64,000 bases of DNA from an uncultured Gammaproteobacteria bacterium (GCA_947259975.1 CAMYOD010000060.1:51926-115925), one strand, 5' to 3'. Counted from the first letter of the stretch, positions 9,144 through 21,102 are shown. Numbers and translations: made by a program. The notes: generated from the sequence alone by a model not told the origin.

Positions 9144-10687
9144 TCTATCGGCGCATGGATCGGGCGGCGCCATTTCGCGCGGAAACCAGCGTGGCCGATT
9201 TTCTCGCCCTTGATGGCACGCTCGTCAAACAGGCGGCTAACCGTCGCGTCGTGTGCTTCCGCCGCGCCGGTCAGGACTACTTTCTTAAATCGCATCGTCC
9301 GCTGGGTTGGCGGGAAATCATCAAGAGTCTGGTCAATCTGCGCCGTCCGACAGTCTCGGCACACAACGAATGGGTCGCAACCCAGGCCTGTGAACAGATC
9401 GGTATCGACACCATGCAAGTGGTGGCCTGCGGCGAACAGGGCCGAAATCCGGCGCGCCGAAATTCTTTTCTCCTGAGTCGCGCGCTCGAACATACAGAAA
9501 CCCTGGAAGCGTGGTGGCGGCGCGAACGGTCCGGAATTCGCGCACAGCGCGCCATTATCCGGCGTGTCGCCCATATCGCGCGCACGCTCCATGATCATGG
9601 TTGGAATCACCGGGATTTTTATCTGTGTCATTTCCGTATCCCGACACCGCCCGCGGATGCCGTGGACAGCCAGCCGCGACTCTATCTGATGGACCTGCAC
9701 CGCGCCCAGCACCGCCGCCGCCTGCCGCGCCGCTGGCGGGTCAAGGACCTCGCGGCCTTGTTGTTTTCCGCGCTGGCGGCGGCCGACGGGCGTGCACCCA
9801 CTCGACGTGACTGTCTGTGTTTCATGCGCGCGTATGGCGGCACTGATCGGCGCACGGTATGGTATGAACAGGCAGACCTCTGGCGCGCCGTGATGCGGCG
9901 CACACGACGGCTGTTGACCCGCTACCATCCCGATCGGTTGCCCGTCTTCGACCGGTTGCTGGCGGATGCACGCCCCGACAGGTCGCAACACTCGCCGTTT
10001 CCCCGCCACGATTGGCGTCGGCAGGTGCTCGGTGAGTCTGCCGTCGTGGCGGCGGCGGAACACTGTCTGCGCGCCCTGGCGCAACAACGCGCGAGCGCCG
10101 ACCAGACGATGCTCAAATGCGATCGTCGCGCGGTGGTCGCCAGTTTTATGCATGACGGTACGCGCTACGTCGCAAAATACTTTCCGATCGCGGGCCTGTG
10201 GGAGCGCGCCCGCCAGTTGCCACGCCGCACCCGGGCGGAAAGATCCTGGCATAACGCGCACTATCTGTTGCGGCACGACGTCGCCACACCGGCACCGATC
10301 GCCGCCGTTGTCTATGGTGGGGCGCCGTTGCGTCATGGATCCTTATATGTGAGTCGTTTCGCCGAGGGCCCGCGCTGCCGGGAATTCCTTAACGCAACCG
10401 ACGTCCGCAGCGAAGACGCGGCGGCATGTATCGACAGTCTGGTCGAGTTGTTTGCCCGCATGCGACACGCGCGCGTCAGCCATGGCGACATGAAAGATAC
10501 CAACCTGATACTGACCGACGACCGACCCACGTTACTCGATGTGGAGGGAGTGTGTGTACATCGTTCGGACCTGCGTCTTGCACGCGCCGTGGACCGGGAT
10601 CGACAACGCCTGTTGCGTAACTGGGTCGACAAACCCCACTTACGGCGCCGCTTTGTCGCGCGCAGCCGGGAGAGTGCGCCGACTTGA
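9140..10687 (+). CDS. Two-domain LPS core kinase: N-terminal WaaP-like domain plus C-terminal InaA/Kdo-kinase-like domain
   Basis: N-half: RRVVCFRRAGQDYFLKSHRPLGWREIIKSLVNLRRPTVSAHNEW...HGWNHRDFYLCHF (WaaP-like). C-half: HDGTRYVAKYFPI...MRHARVSHGDMKDTNLILTDDRPTLLDVEGV, a second kinase catalytic loop. Confidence 0.82.
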   Translation: MIYRRMDRAAPFRAETSVADFLALDGTLVKQAANRRVVCFRRAGQDYFLKSHRPLGWREIIKSLVNLRRPTVSAHNEWVATQACEQIGIDTMQVVACGEQGRNPARRNSFLLSRALEHTETLEAWWRRERSGIRAQRAIIRRVAHIARTLHDHGWNHRDFYLCHFRIPTPPADAVDSQPRLYLMDLHRAQHRRRLPRRWRVKDLAALLFSALAAADGRAPTRRDCLCFMRAYGGTDRRTVWYEQADLWRAVMRRTRRLLTRYHPDRLPVFDRLLADARPDRSQHSPFPRHDWRRQVLGESAVVAAAEHCLRALAQQRASADQTMLKCDRRAVVASFMHDGTRYVAKYFPIAGLWERARQLPRRTRAERSWHNAHYLLRHDVATPAPIAAVVYGGAPLRHGSLYVSRFAEGPRCREFLNATDVRSEDAAACIDSLVELFARMRHARVSHGDMKDTNLILTDDRPTLLDVEGVCVHRSDLRLARAVDRDRQRLLRNWVDKPHLRRRFVARSRESAPT

Positions 10688-10698
10688 GCGGCCGTTGC

Positions 10699-11391
10699 TC
10701 AGGCGTGCCGCACCCCGCTGATGATGGATTTCACGTGTTCGAGCCGGTGCCATTGCGGTGCGCTAAAGATCCGCTGCGCCGCTTCGGCCACGCCGGGCAG
10801 GCCGTAGCGCGGATGAGCATCATGGATTGCAAGTCGCGCCGTCGCCTTCAGGACGCCGGCCCAGTCCGAATAGTCCCGGTAAGTCTGGTCATGGTTACCG
10901 TCGATCCATAGGAAATCGACGGGCCGCGACCATTTAGCGACGACGTCCTCCGAAAAACCTTCGATCAGGGTCACATGCGCGGCGAGCCCGGCCTGGCGGA
11001 TGCGCTCTTCAACCTGCGCCCGCGTGGGCTTGGAATCGAGATCCACACAGCCGTCGCCGCGCTGACGCTGCAGCGCGAGATCGGATTGAAACGGGTCGAT
11101 CGCAATGACGTGAGCACCGCTTTGCCGCGCGCCCAGCGCCAGATAACAGGTCGATAACCCGCCATAACAACCGATCTCGACGATGGTGCCATTTTTCGGC
11201 AGCATGCTGGCCCAGCGATACAGCATTGCGCCCTCCGAGTGACGCAACATGCCGCCGAAGGCCTGCTTGTCGAATCGATGGCCATGGAGCAGACCCACAA
11301 GATTGTGATAAAAGGGTCGCGAAAATCCGTACCAGAACTTGGGACCCCGTGGTGCAAACGCGCGCGCGAAAAATTTGCTGTTGTTATTCAT
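10699..11391 (-). CDS. Class I SAM-dependent methyltransferase
   Basis: GTIVEIGCYGGLSTCYLALGARQSGAHVIAIDPF; FLWIDGNHDQTYRDYSDW. Confidence 0.75.
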   Translation of the reverse strand: MNNNSKFFARAFAPRGPKFWYGFSRPFYHNLVGLLHGHRFDKQAFGGMLRHSEGAMLYRWASMLPKNGTIVEIGCYGGLSTCYLALGARQSGAHVIAIDPFQSDLALQRQRGDGCVDLDSKPTRAQVEERIRQAGLAAHVTLIEGFSEDVVAKWSRPVDFLWIDGNHDQTYRDYSDWAGVLKATARLAIHDAHPRYGLPGVAEAAQRIFSAPQWHRLEHVKSIISGVRHA

Positions 11392-11503
11392 GAATTCATG
11401 ACTGGAAGTGGTACGTTACAGAATACTATAAAGTTGATAATGCAAAACGAATCCCACTCTGGATACCTTTGTCGATGAACCGAATTCAGATTGAAGAAAA
11501 CCC

Positions 11504-12781
11504 GTGCGACGGCTGTATTCACTAGCACTCTATCTCCTGGTTCCGTGGATCGTCCTGCGCCTGCTGCTGCGCGCATGGCGTAATCCGGCTTATCTACGCC
11601 GTTGGCCGGAACGTTTCGGCTTTATTGATCGTCTCGTCGCTGCGCCGCGCATCTGGCTGCATGCGGTATCGGTCGGTGAGACGCGTGCTGCGGTACCACT
11701 GGTCAGCGCCCTGCAGCAGGCCTACCCGGACCACCGGGTGCTCATTACAACCATGACGCCCACCGGCTCGGATCAGGTGCGGCAACAATTCGGTGAGCGT
11801 GTGGAGCACTGTTATGTGCCTTACGATCTGCCGGACGCGGTGTGGCGCTTTTTCGACCGCGCACATCCCCGGCTCGCCATTATCATGGAAACCGAATTCT
11901 GGCCGAACCTGTTTCACGCCTGTGCGCAACGAAACGTACCCGTGGTGGTCGCAAACATGCGCATGTCGGAAAAGTCCATGCGTGGTTACCTGCGATTACC
12001 GCGGTTTATGCGACAGACCCTGGCGAATGTGACCGCATTCGGCGCACAGTCACAAGCAGACGCGGAACGCCTGGCCCGTTTAGGTGCGCCGGATGACGCC
12101 GTTGCGGTCACCGGCAACGTCAAGTTCGATATGCAGCTGCCGGCGAGCGTGAGCGAGGCGGCGCAGACGCTGCGACGCGACTGGGGCCGCGAACGACCGG
12201 TGTTCATCGCCGCCAGCACCCGCGACGGCGAAGAAGAGAAGATTCTCGCGGCGTTGCCAGGACTCAAGCAGCGTCTGCCAGGGCTGTTGCTCGTCATCGT
12301 GCCGCGGCACCCGGAACGCTTCGCTGCGGTGGCCAAGCTGTGTCGTGCCGAGGGCTATACGCTGGCGCTACGCAGCGAAGGCGCCAACCGACCGCTGGAT
12401 CCCGCGGTCGATGTCTATCTGGGTGACAGCATGGGCGAGCTGTTGCTGATGTACGCGGCCGCTGACGTCGCCTTTGTCGGCGGCAGTCTGCTGCCGCTGG
12501 GTGGACAGAACCCACTCGAGGCCTGTGCCCTCGGTGTGCCGGTGGTGTTTGGTCCGCACATGTTCAACTTCGCCGAGGTGAGCCGCCTGATCCGCGAGCG
12601 CGGCGCGGGTCGCGAGGTGGCGAATCCGGCGGAACTCGAGGCGGCGGTCACGGCCTACCTTGCGGATCCGAACCTGCGCTTCGAGGACGGCGAACGTGGT
12701 CGCCGTCTGATCGCGGAGAACCGCGGCGCCGTCGATAAGACCCTGGCGCTGGTGGCGCGCATCTACCCGCGGCGCGCCTGA
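11504..12781 (+). CDS. waaA: 3-deoxy-D-manno-octulosonic acid transferase
   Basis: RRWPERFGFI...IWLHAVSVGETRAAVPLV...ITTMTPTGSDQVR...ETEFWPNLFHAC; GTG start. Confidence 0.95.
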   Translation: MRRLYSLALYLLVPWIVLRLLLRAWRNPAYLRRWPERFGFIDRLVAAPRIWLHAVSVGETRAAVPLVSALQQAYPDHRVLITTMTPTGSDQVRQQFGERVEHCYVPYDLPDAVWRFFDRAHPRLAIIMETEFWPNLFHACAQRNVPVVVANMRMSEKSMRGYLRLPRFMRQTLANVTAFGAQSQADAERLARLGAPDDAVAVTGNVKFDMQLPASVSEAAQTLRRDWGRERPVFIAASTRDGEEEKILAALPGLKQRLPGLLLVIVPRHPERFAAVAKLCRAEGYTLALRSEGANRPLDPAVDVYLGDSMGELLLMYAAADVAFVGGSLLPLGGQNPLEACALGVPVVFGPHMFNFAEVSRLIRERGAGREVANPAELEAAVTAYLADPNLRFEDGERGRRLIAENRGAVDKTLALVARIYPRRA

Positions 12782-12788
12782 AACCCGG

Positions 12789-13871
12789 TCAGGACTGGGG
12801 CGCGGGCGGCGCGAGTAACCCCGACCTGTTCGTGAGTGCGCGCCAGATCTGCTCGGCGGCGAGGCGATTTCCCCTAGCGTTCCAGTGCGTGTCAAACGTC
12901 TCGTACAGCGCCGTACCCTCGTGGGCACGAAACGCCGGCAGCAGATCGAGTACCTCGATGCCCACGGCGCGCAGCCGCGGTGTGATGATGTTTTGCGGGC
13001 GGTCAAAGTCGAAGTGCCGGGCGTCAAGTTGGTACCGGGCAATGACCGCGTCGCGCAGCGGCCCGTCGACCTGAATCTGGTCCGGCGCGAGAATCACCAT
13101 GAATTCCATGTTACTTGCCGCAGCCGCGGCGCGCATTGATTTGAGATGGTCAATTGCATGCGCATAGGCGCTGGCAAGCCGCGCATTATCGTCACGCGCA
13201 TAGACCGACATACGTTGACGCGCAATGGCGAGAAACGTGCGTTGCGAAAAAGCCGTGTCCTCGCTGCTGATGCGGTCGACCAGACGACGATACAGTGCGC
13301 GGCCGGCCAGATAGACATAAAAAGAATCAAGACGGGGTCGTAACAAATGCGGTTGCGCGAGCATTTCGTGGGGCAACCCCAGCCACAGCCGCGTATGTGT
13401 GTCGGGGTGCGACTGGGTGATGTCGTTGCCGACAAAAAGCACAACACAAGCCACATCCATGTTCAGGCGCGCCGCATCGCCGCGGATCAGGCCCAGATAG
13501 TTCACCGGGCCCGCGCCCGGAATCCCCAGATTCACGAACGCCAAGGGCCTGCCGGCCTGCGCCGCCATACCGTCGAGCACGGTGACAAAGTTGTCTGCGC
13601 GCGGCACCACGCCAAATACGAACGAGTCGCCGACGATACCGACACGCGTCACGCCGGACGGCTTTACGTCAGCGCGATCTTTGTCGTTGAAGCCGAGACG
13701 GTTGGTGGTATAGCCACTGCGCTCCAGGTTCGGGCGCATGCGGTAGCCGGTCTCCGGATCCGGCATAAAATTTTGCGAGCCGAACTCGAATGTCGACACA
13801 ACGCGTAGTGACACTTCCGCGAGCAATAATGATATGACCAGGACGAAAAAGAAGTGTTTCAACCACCGCAT
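12789..13871 (-). CDS. Membrane-anchored SGNH/GDSL-hydrolase-like protein
   Basis: N-terminal hydrophobic anchor MRWLKHFFFVLVISLLLAEVSLRV; GIVGDSFVFG (GDS); FDTHWNARGNRLAAEQIW (D-x-x-H). Confidence 0.8.
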   Translation of the reverse strand: MRWLKHFFFVLVISLLLAEVSLRVVSTFEFGSQNFMPDPETGYRMRPNLERSGYTTNRLGFNDKDRADVKPSGVTRVGIVGDSFVFGVVPRADNFVTVLDGMAAQAGRPLAFVNLGIPGAGPVNYLGLIRGDAARLNMDVACVVLFVGNDITQSHPDTHTRLWLGLPHEMLAQPHLLRPRLDSFYVYLAGRALYRRLVDRISSEDTAFSQRTFLAIARQRMSVYARDDNARLASAYAHAIDHLKSMRAAAAASNMEFMVILAPDQIQVDGPLRDAVIARYQLDARHFDFDRPQNIITPRLRAVGIEVLDLLPAFRAHEGTALYETFDTHWNARGNRLAAEQIWRALTNRSGLLAPPAPQS

Positions 13872-13957
13872 GACCGGCGCCCGTTACGCATCACAGACCA
13901 GCATAGGCTTGTTCTCAGCCGCCGTCCGGTCTTCGTGGTGTCGCCTGCGTGATGTAA

Positions 13958-14386
13958 TCAATGGACGATAGGTGCCGACGCGGCGCCGACATCCGGTGTC
14001 GGCGAGGCATGATGCAGCAGCATACGCCAGCCCGCTTCCGTGCGGCGATAGACGTTGGTTGCCACGACCGGTGGATGCGTCGTATCGCTGTCGCCGATAC
14101 GGATATTCTCATGCACGATATAGACTGCCAGGGTCTCGCATTGAGTGCGTTGCCGGTCGGTGACCTTGAATTTCATCGTGCGGGAGTTGCGAAACAGGGC
14201 CCGCCAGCTGTCCCGCACGGCTTCGCGGCCTTCGAGCCGCGGCCCGACCGGGTGCACACAGATAATATCTTCCTGCCGGTCCCAGACCGCCATCATCGCC
14301 TCGATGTCGGCCTGTTCAAACGCGCTGTAGAATGCGTCCTGCGCTTCTTCCGGAGTTGCAAAAACCGGTTCACTCACTCTAGCCAT
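13958..14386 (-). CDS. NTF2/SnoaL-like family protein
   Basis: EEAQDAFYSAFEQADIEAMMAVWDRQEDIICVHPVGPRLEGREAVRDSWRALF; short overlap with the tolC 3' end. Confidence 0.8.
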   Translation of the reverse strand: MARVSEPVFATPEEAQDAFYSAFEQADIEAMMAVWDRQEDIICVHPVGPRLEGREAVRDSWRALFRNSRTMKFKVTDRQRTQCETLAVYIVHENIRIGDSDTTHPPVVATNVYRRTEAGWRMLLHHASPTPDVGAASAPIVH

Positions 14387-15726
14387 TCGTTTACCCGTCG
14401 TAGAGATTCCTCGTTAAGGTTGCCGGCAGCCTTGTGCAGCCGCAACAGATTGAGCCAGTAATCGTTGCGGGCGGCGGTGACGTCACGCTTGGCGCGAAAC
14501 AAATCCCGTTGCGCATCGAGCACCTCGATGTTGCTGTTGATACCAGCCTGAAATCCCTCCGTCTTGCCTTCCAGCGCGCTCTGGCTGGCGGTGACCGCTT
14601 GTTCCAGGGCCACCAACTCGCTGGCCTTGCCGCTGACCCCCAGCAAGGCCGCCCGCGTCTCGCGATCCGTCGCCCGCCGCAGTTGTTCGCGCTCTTTGCG
14701 CGCCGCGTTAAGGCGGTGGCGGGCCTGCGCCACCTGGGCGCGCACCAGGCCGCCTTCGATCAAGGGTACGGACAATTCCAGGCCGACATCGGTGTTGTCA
14801 CGGATGAGGCCGGGACCCGAGATGCTGCCCTCGGCATCGTTGCGGCGTCGGCTCGCGACCAGATCCAGGGACGGCAGATGGCCGGCGCGTTGCGCTTTCA
14901 CCTCATCCTGCGCGATGGCGACAGTGCGGTTTTGCGCCAGCAGGTCGAGATTCTGCGTCATGGCCCGTTCAATCCAGGTCTGTACGGTATCAGTGGCCGG
15001 ATCCGGTTGTGGCGCATCGGGCCTGAGACGGGCAAGTTCGAGATCGGCCTGACCGGTCAGTTCGCGCAGGGCCTCACGGGCATCGCGCAGCGCATTGTCG
15101 GCCTGTATGGCACGCGCCTCGGCGAGGCTGTAGCGCGCTTGCGCATCATAAAGATCGGTGATGGTGCCGAGACCCACTTCAAGACGTGTACGCGCCAGTT
15201 CCAGTTGCTGATCTACTGCCGCCTTCTCGGCCCGGGAGACCGCCAGGGAATCCGCCGCGGTCAAAACGTTCAGGTAGGTTTCCGCCGTGCGCAGTATCAA
15301 GTCCTGTTTGGCCGCGGCAAACTCGAGCTCGGACCGCTGCACGGTAAGTTTTGCCTGCCGGTAACGCACCCATTCGCCATAGTCGAATACGGTCTGGGTC
15401 AGATTGATCGCGTACTCGTCGCTGTCGAAATCCGCCTCGCCCTGGCTGGTGAACGCCACATCCGGTGCGATGGTCCTGTCCTGATTTTGAGTGGTGCCGG
15501 CACTGGCACTAATGGTCGGCAACAGCGCGGCACGGGCCTTGGCCCGCTCCTGTTGGTCGGCGAGAAAGTTCGCCGCCGCCGCCTGGAATACCGGATCCTG
15601 TGCGGCGGCGAGCCGGTAGATGTCCATGAGATCGGCGCTGTGACCCGCGCACGGAAACAGTCCCCAGGTAAACCCGATGAGACAGACGAGCGACAGGCGC
15701 GGCCGCGCATGTAGCAACCTCGTCAT
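14374..15726 (-). CDS. tolC: TolC-family outer membrane efflux protein
   Basis: MTRLLHARPRLSLVCLIGFTWGLFPCAGHSADLMDIYRLAAAQDPVFQAAAANF: signal peptide plus OEP repeats; ORF-track start is too far upstream. Confidence 0.92.
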   Translation of the reverse strand: MTRLLHARPRLSLVCLIGFTWGLFPCAGHSADLMDIYRLAAAQDPVFQAAAANFLADQQERAKARAALLPTISASAGTTQNQDRTIAPDVAFTSQGEADFDSDEYAINLTQTVFDYGEWVRYRQAKLTVQRSELEFAAAKQDLILRTAETYLNVLTAADSLAVSRAEKAAVDQQLELARTRLEVGLGTITDLYDAQARYSLAEARAIQADNALRDAREALRELTGQADLELARLRPDAPQPDPATDTVQTWIERAMTQNLDLLAQNRTVAIAQDEVKAQRAGHLPSLDLVASRRRNDAEGSISGPGLIRDNTDVGLELSVPLIEGGLVRAQVAQARHRLNAARKEREQLRRATDRETRAALLGVSGKASELVALEQAVTASQSALEGKTEGFQAGINSNIEVLDAQRDLFRAKRDVTAARNDYWLNLLRLHKAAGNLNEESLRRVNEWLE

Positions 15727-15736
15727 CGGCTCGCGG

Positions 15737-16057
15737 TCAGTATTGCGCCATCCCGGGATCCACATCCTTGGCCCACGCCTCGATGCCCCCGAGCACGTTG
15801 TGGAGTTTGTTGAAGCCCGCGTGCTCAAGAAAATAGGCCACTTGTTGGCTGCGAATTCCATGATGACAAAGGACGACAATATCACTGTCCGGGTCGAGTT
15901 CGGCCGCACGCGCCGGGACTTCACGCATCGGGATCAGTAACGAATCATCGAGTTTACAGATGTCGTACTCCCATGGCTCGCGCACATCCAGGATCAATGG
16001 CTTGTCATGGGTCGAGTCCAGCCAGGCCTTGAGCTGGATAGCGCTGATATGCTGCAT
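15737..16057 (-). CDS. Rhodanese-like domain protein
   Basis: MQHISAIQLKAWLDSTHDKPLILDVREPWEYDICKLDDSLLIPMREV...VVLCHHGIRSQQVAYFL. Confidence 0.92.
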   Translation of the reverse strand: MQHISAIQLKAWLDSTHDKPLILDVREPWEYDICKLDDSLLIPMREVPARAAELDPDSDIVVLCHHGIRSQQVAYFLEHAGFNKLHNVLGGIEAWAKDVDPGMAQY

Positions 16058-16082
16058 GATGGAGCGCCTGGCGTTGCCGGGC

Positions 16083-16736
16083 TCAGAATACGAACGCGGG
16101 CGGGCGTGTCGCGTTGAGCAGCGGCGGCAGATCGGTTTCGAACACGGTACGCTCGGCCCAGCCGGATTCACCGGTGCGGCGCACGATCGTCGCCTCCATT
16201 GCCGGTGATTCACCGATGATTGCGGCTAACCGACCATTGATACTCAGGCTTTCCTTGAAACCGAGCGGCAGGGACGGCAGCGAGCCGGTAATCACAATGA
16301 CATCATAGGGCGCGTGCGCATCCCAGCCTTGCGCCGCATCACCCACCTCCAGATGAACATTGGTGATACCGTGCTCGGCAAGTTTGCCGCGCGCGGCGTC
16401 AATGAAATCGGGCACGATGTCCACGCTGTAGACTTCCTTGCCGAGACGCGCAAGCAGGGCGGTCAAATAACCGCTGCCGGTGCCGACCTCGAGAACCTTG
16501 TCATCGGCGCCGAGATCCAGTTCCTGCAGCAGGCGCGCCTCGACCTTGGGCATCATCATGAACTGGTCATGACCGAGCGGAATACGCATATCCGCGAACG
16601 CGAGATTACGAAAGTCCTGCGGCACAAAGTCCTCGCGCGGTACCCGCGCGAGTAGATCGAGGACACGCTGGTCCAGGACCTCCCAGGTCCGAATCTGTTG
16701 CTCAATCATGTTGTGGCGTGCGTGCTCGAAGTCCAT
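16083..16736 (-). CDS. Protein-L-isoaspartate O-methyltransferase family (cytoplasmic)
   Basis: MIEQQIRTWEVLDQRVLDLLARVPREDFVP...ADDKVLEVGTGSGYLTALLARL. Confidence 0.9.
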   Translation of the reverse strand: MDFEHARHNMIEQQIRTWEVLDQRVLDLLARVPREDFVPQDFRNLAFADMRIPLGHDQFMMMPKVEARLLQELDLGADDKVLEVGTGSGYLTALLARLGKEVYSVDIVPDFIDAARGKLAEHGITNVHLEVGDAAQGWDAHAPYDVIVITGSLPSLPLGFKESLSINGRLAAIIGESPAMEATIVRRTGESGWAERTVFETDLPPLLNATRPPAFVF

Positions 16737-16861
16737 GGGGTCCTCGGGGTGGTCCGGTCAGGTTTCGCGGGACGGCCAAATTTAAGGCCTTTGAGAGGGG
16801 GGTGCAAGGCCTCTCTGGCCACACATGGCTGTCGAATTTAGGGGGCAGCGGTACCAAGTCT

Positions 16862-16977
16862 GCCTCTCGCGTCGGCTGGGGGTCCGCCAAGCGTCGTCCG
16901 GCCTTGCGCGACGCAGGGAGAGCGAAGCGCAAGGCCGCGAGATTAAGCGCGGCGGGCCCCCAGGCGGCGCGAGATGA
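16862..16977. repeat. Long intergenic palindromic element, copy 1
   Basis: Arms CTCTCGCG.CGGCTGGGGGTCCGCC and GGCGGGCCCCCAGGCGGCGCGAGAT, inner arms CGGCCTTGCGC/GCGCAAGGCCG, loop about 16911-16926. Shares CAAGCGTCGTCCGGCCTTGC and GCGCAAGGCCGCGAGAT with 31642-31767. Confidence 0.8.
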
Positions 16978-17068
16978 ATGCGTAAGCTGAGCCACTACCG
17001 AAATCAAAGGGGGGTTCTTGCAATGCCCGGGGCAATCGATTAGTTTGCTTGTTGATCCTATCGTGATC

Positions 17069-17157
17069 CGCTAGGGGTGCCGGGTCGCTCGTTGGAGCCC
17101 GGCTGAGAGACACCCTTTGAACCTGATCCGGTTAATTCCGGCGTAGGGAAGCTGCGT
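17069..17157 (+). promoter_or_regulatory. TPP riboswitch (THI element) upstream of thiC
   Basis: AGGGGTGCCGGGT...CCCGGCTGAGAGACACCCTTTGAACCTGATCCGGTTAATTCCGGCGTAGGGAAGCTG: classical thi-box core (CTGAGA, ACCTGATC, GTAGGGA). Confidence 0.97.
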
Positions 17158-17196
17158 TTCGCCACTCCGGCTTTAGTTCACCTCCCCTGCGTCTGA

Positions 17197-19104
<1,908 letters not shown>

Positions 19105-19264
19105 CGCACGGCCAGTGGCGGGTCCCGCGGGCGGCCGACGAACGGTCATCCTGCGGCCTCCCGTCGGCCTGTCGGCGCCTAAACCTTTCTCGGCGCGCGC
19201 CGACAAGAATTATGTTGGGTATGCGCATCTCGCGCCCCCGCATGCTTCTTGTGAGGAGTCTATC

Positions 19265-20131
19265 GTGATCGCGAGTGTCCCCGGTTCTGTTGTGCCCCCC
19301 AATGCCACCGATCCCCTGGTGGCGGAAATCATCGAAGACATCCGTGGTAACCGGCTGAAACTGCCGATTCTGCCGCGGGTGGCCATGAAGGTCAGGCAAG
19401 TCGTGGACGACCAGTCCGCCGATGCGGTTGCGCTGGCGCAGATCATCGTCACCGATCCGGCGCTGAGCGCGCGCCTGTTGCAAGTCGTGAACTGCCCGCT
19501 GTACCGCGGTAACGCCCCCATCGACGATATCCAAATGGCGGTCACCCGGCTCGGCAATAACAAAATACGCACCCTGGTGACCAGTCTCGTGGTGCAGCAA
19601 CTTTTTGAGGTGAAGGATGCGGCGTCGCGCCGGTTGCTCACACGTTTGTGGTTGCACAGCATCGAAGTTGCGGCGATCTCCCATGTGCTTGCACGGCGTT
19701 ACACCAAACTAAACACCGACGAGGCGTTGCTCGCCGGGTTGATACACGACATTGGTTATCTGCCGATAATCGGAAAGCTCATCGATTACCCGGAACTGGC
19801 AAGCGATACGGCGCGCTTCAACGCCCTGGCGGCGCGCCTGCATCACGCCGTGGGCAAGTTGGTGCTGCAGGCCTGGCAGCTGCCGTCGCCACTGATCGAC
19901 GTCGCCGCGCAACACGAGAATTTCACTGAACGCAGTGGTGCGGTCGATTATGTCGATGTGGTCACGGTGGCCAATCTCCACAGCCGTGTCGGCAGCACGC
20001 ATCCGCTTGCCACGGTGAGTTGGGAGACAGTGCCGGCGTTTGCCAAGCTCGGTCTCGATCCCGAGCACAGCCTGCAGGCCCTGGAGGAGGCCCAGGAGGA
20101 AGTCGCGGAGGTCAAGCGCGTTTTCGCCTAG
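19265..20131 (+). CDS. HDOD domain protein (GTG start likely)
   Basis: LPILPRVAMKVRQVVDDQSADAVALAQIIVTDPALSARLLQVVNCPLYRG...LAGLIHDIGYLPI. Confidence 0.88.
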   Translation: MIASVPGSVVPPNATDPLVAEIIEDIRGNRLKLPILPRVAMKVRQVVDDQSADAVALAQIIVTDPALSARLLQVVNCPLYRGNAPIDDIQMAVTRLGNNKIRTLVTSLVVQQLFEVKDAASRRLLTRLWLHSIEVAAISHVLARRYTKLNTDEALLAGLIHDIGYLPIIGKLIDYPELASDTARFNALAARLHHAVGKLVLQAWQLPSPLIDVAAQHENFTERSGAVDYVDVVTVANLHSRVGSTHPLATVSWETVPAFAKLGLDPEHSLQALEEAQEEVAEVKRVFA

Positions 20132-20158
20132 CGGCGGGCAAGCGTGCTGCTAGCTGCG

Positions 20159-20863
20159 TCAGTGCGGACTTAAAAATTCGCCCGGTGACATTGGCAGCGG
20201 GTCAAAACAGATCTTGTAGGAATAACTATAAAGCACGCTACTCGGATCGCCCTCGAGCCGATAGAAGTCGTCCTCTTCCAGGTCGATATCGGCGGTCCGG
20301 CCTTGATAGTTGCCACGACAGCGTTCGTAGATGCGTATGCCATTGGCATCAAATGCCCGGTGGCTATGCAGTCCGTTGTTGTAGTGATGCAGGAACACCA
20401 GCGTCTGGATGGGGGCGTTCCTGAACTCGGGTAGATAGGCCGCCGAATAATCACGAATCACGCGTCCCGCCGCATCATAAAAATACACCGCGATGCTGTG
20501 GATACGGTCACGCGCGGCGGCGTGCGGGGTGTCGTCGAACCAGGACTTGATCGTGTCCGTGAAGCTCTTCTCCGGCCCGCGTTCCCATTGAATCATGCTC
20601 AGTAAGCGACCGCTTGCGGCATCCAGATAGCGAATTTCCTCATAAAATCCCGGCAGGCGGTGGTAACCGCCAATGCGTTTTTCCTCGCGAATGTCGTACT
20701 GCGCCTGCAAGTCGAGATGCGTCGCGTAGAGTTCATCGACAAACCGGTTCCAGCGCGCTACCTGGGTCTCATTAACGTCCACCTCCTCGATGCGCAGCTG
20801 GGCAACAGCCGCCACAGAAGTGAGCATTAACAGAAGTATCAACGGCCCGATGGTTTTCCGCAT
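20159..20863 (-). CDS. Hypothetical secreted protein
   Basis: Signal peptide MRKTIGPLILLLMLTSVAAVAQL; codon use looks coding. Confidence 0.65.
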   Translation of the reverse strand: MRKTIGPLILLLMLTSVAAVAQLRIEEVDVNETQVARWNRFVDELYATHLDLQAQYDIREEKRIGGYHRLPGFYEEIRYLDAASGRLLSMIQWERGPEKSFTDTIKSWFDDTPHAAARDRIHSIAVYFYDAAGRVIRDYSAAYLPEFRNAPIQTLVFLHHYNNGLHSHRAFDANGIRIYERCRGNYQGRTADIDLEEDDFYRLEGDPSSVLYSYSYKICFDPLPMSPGEFLSPH

Positions 20864-21102
20864 GCGGTCTCCCTGTGTATCATTTGATGCCGGTTTGTCG
20901 TTTTCACGCGCCGATCAATAATAAGACTCCCGACGCCATGGACATATTCCCAGCCATCGTTGCCGATGGCAAACTTCGCCGGGAGGCGCTGGCCTGGTCG
21001 CGGTCAATATTGAAATAATATGTATGCACTGAGCGTCTTTCTTAAGCGACCGTAACCACGAGACGCGCCGGCTCGTTTCGCACACGGACCCAGGTCAAGG
21101 CT

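Noticed and set aside
9053-10336. 427-aa minus-strand ORF opposite the LPS kinase
   Set aside because: Antisense shadow; the plus frame carries two kinase signatures.
14434-15714. 426-aa plus-strand ORF opposite tolC
   Set aside because: Antisense shadow of a clearly recognised TolC gene in GC-rich DNA; no recognisable domains.
17069-17157. Riboswitch upstream of thiC as a novel RNA
   Set aside because: Clear canonical TPP (THI) element; reported only as a feature.
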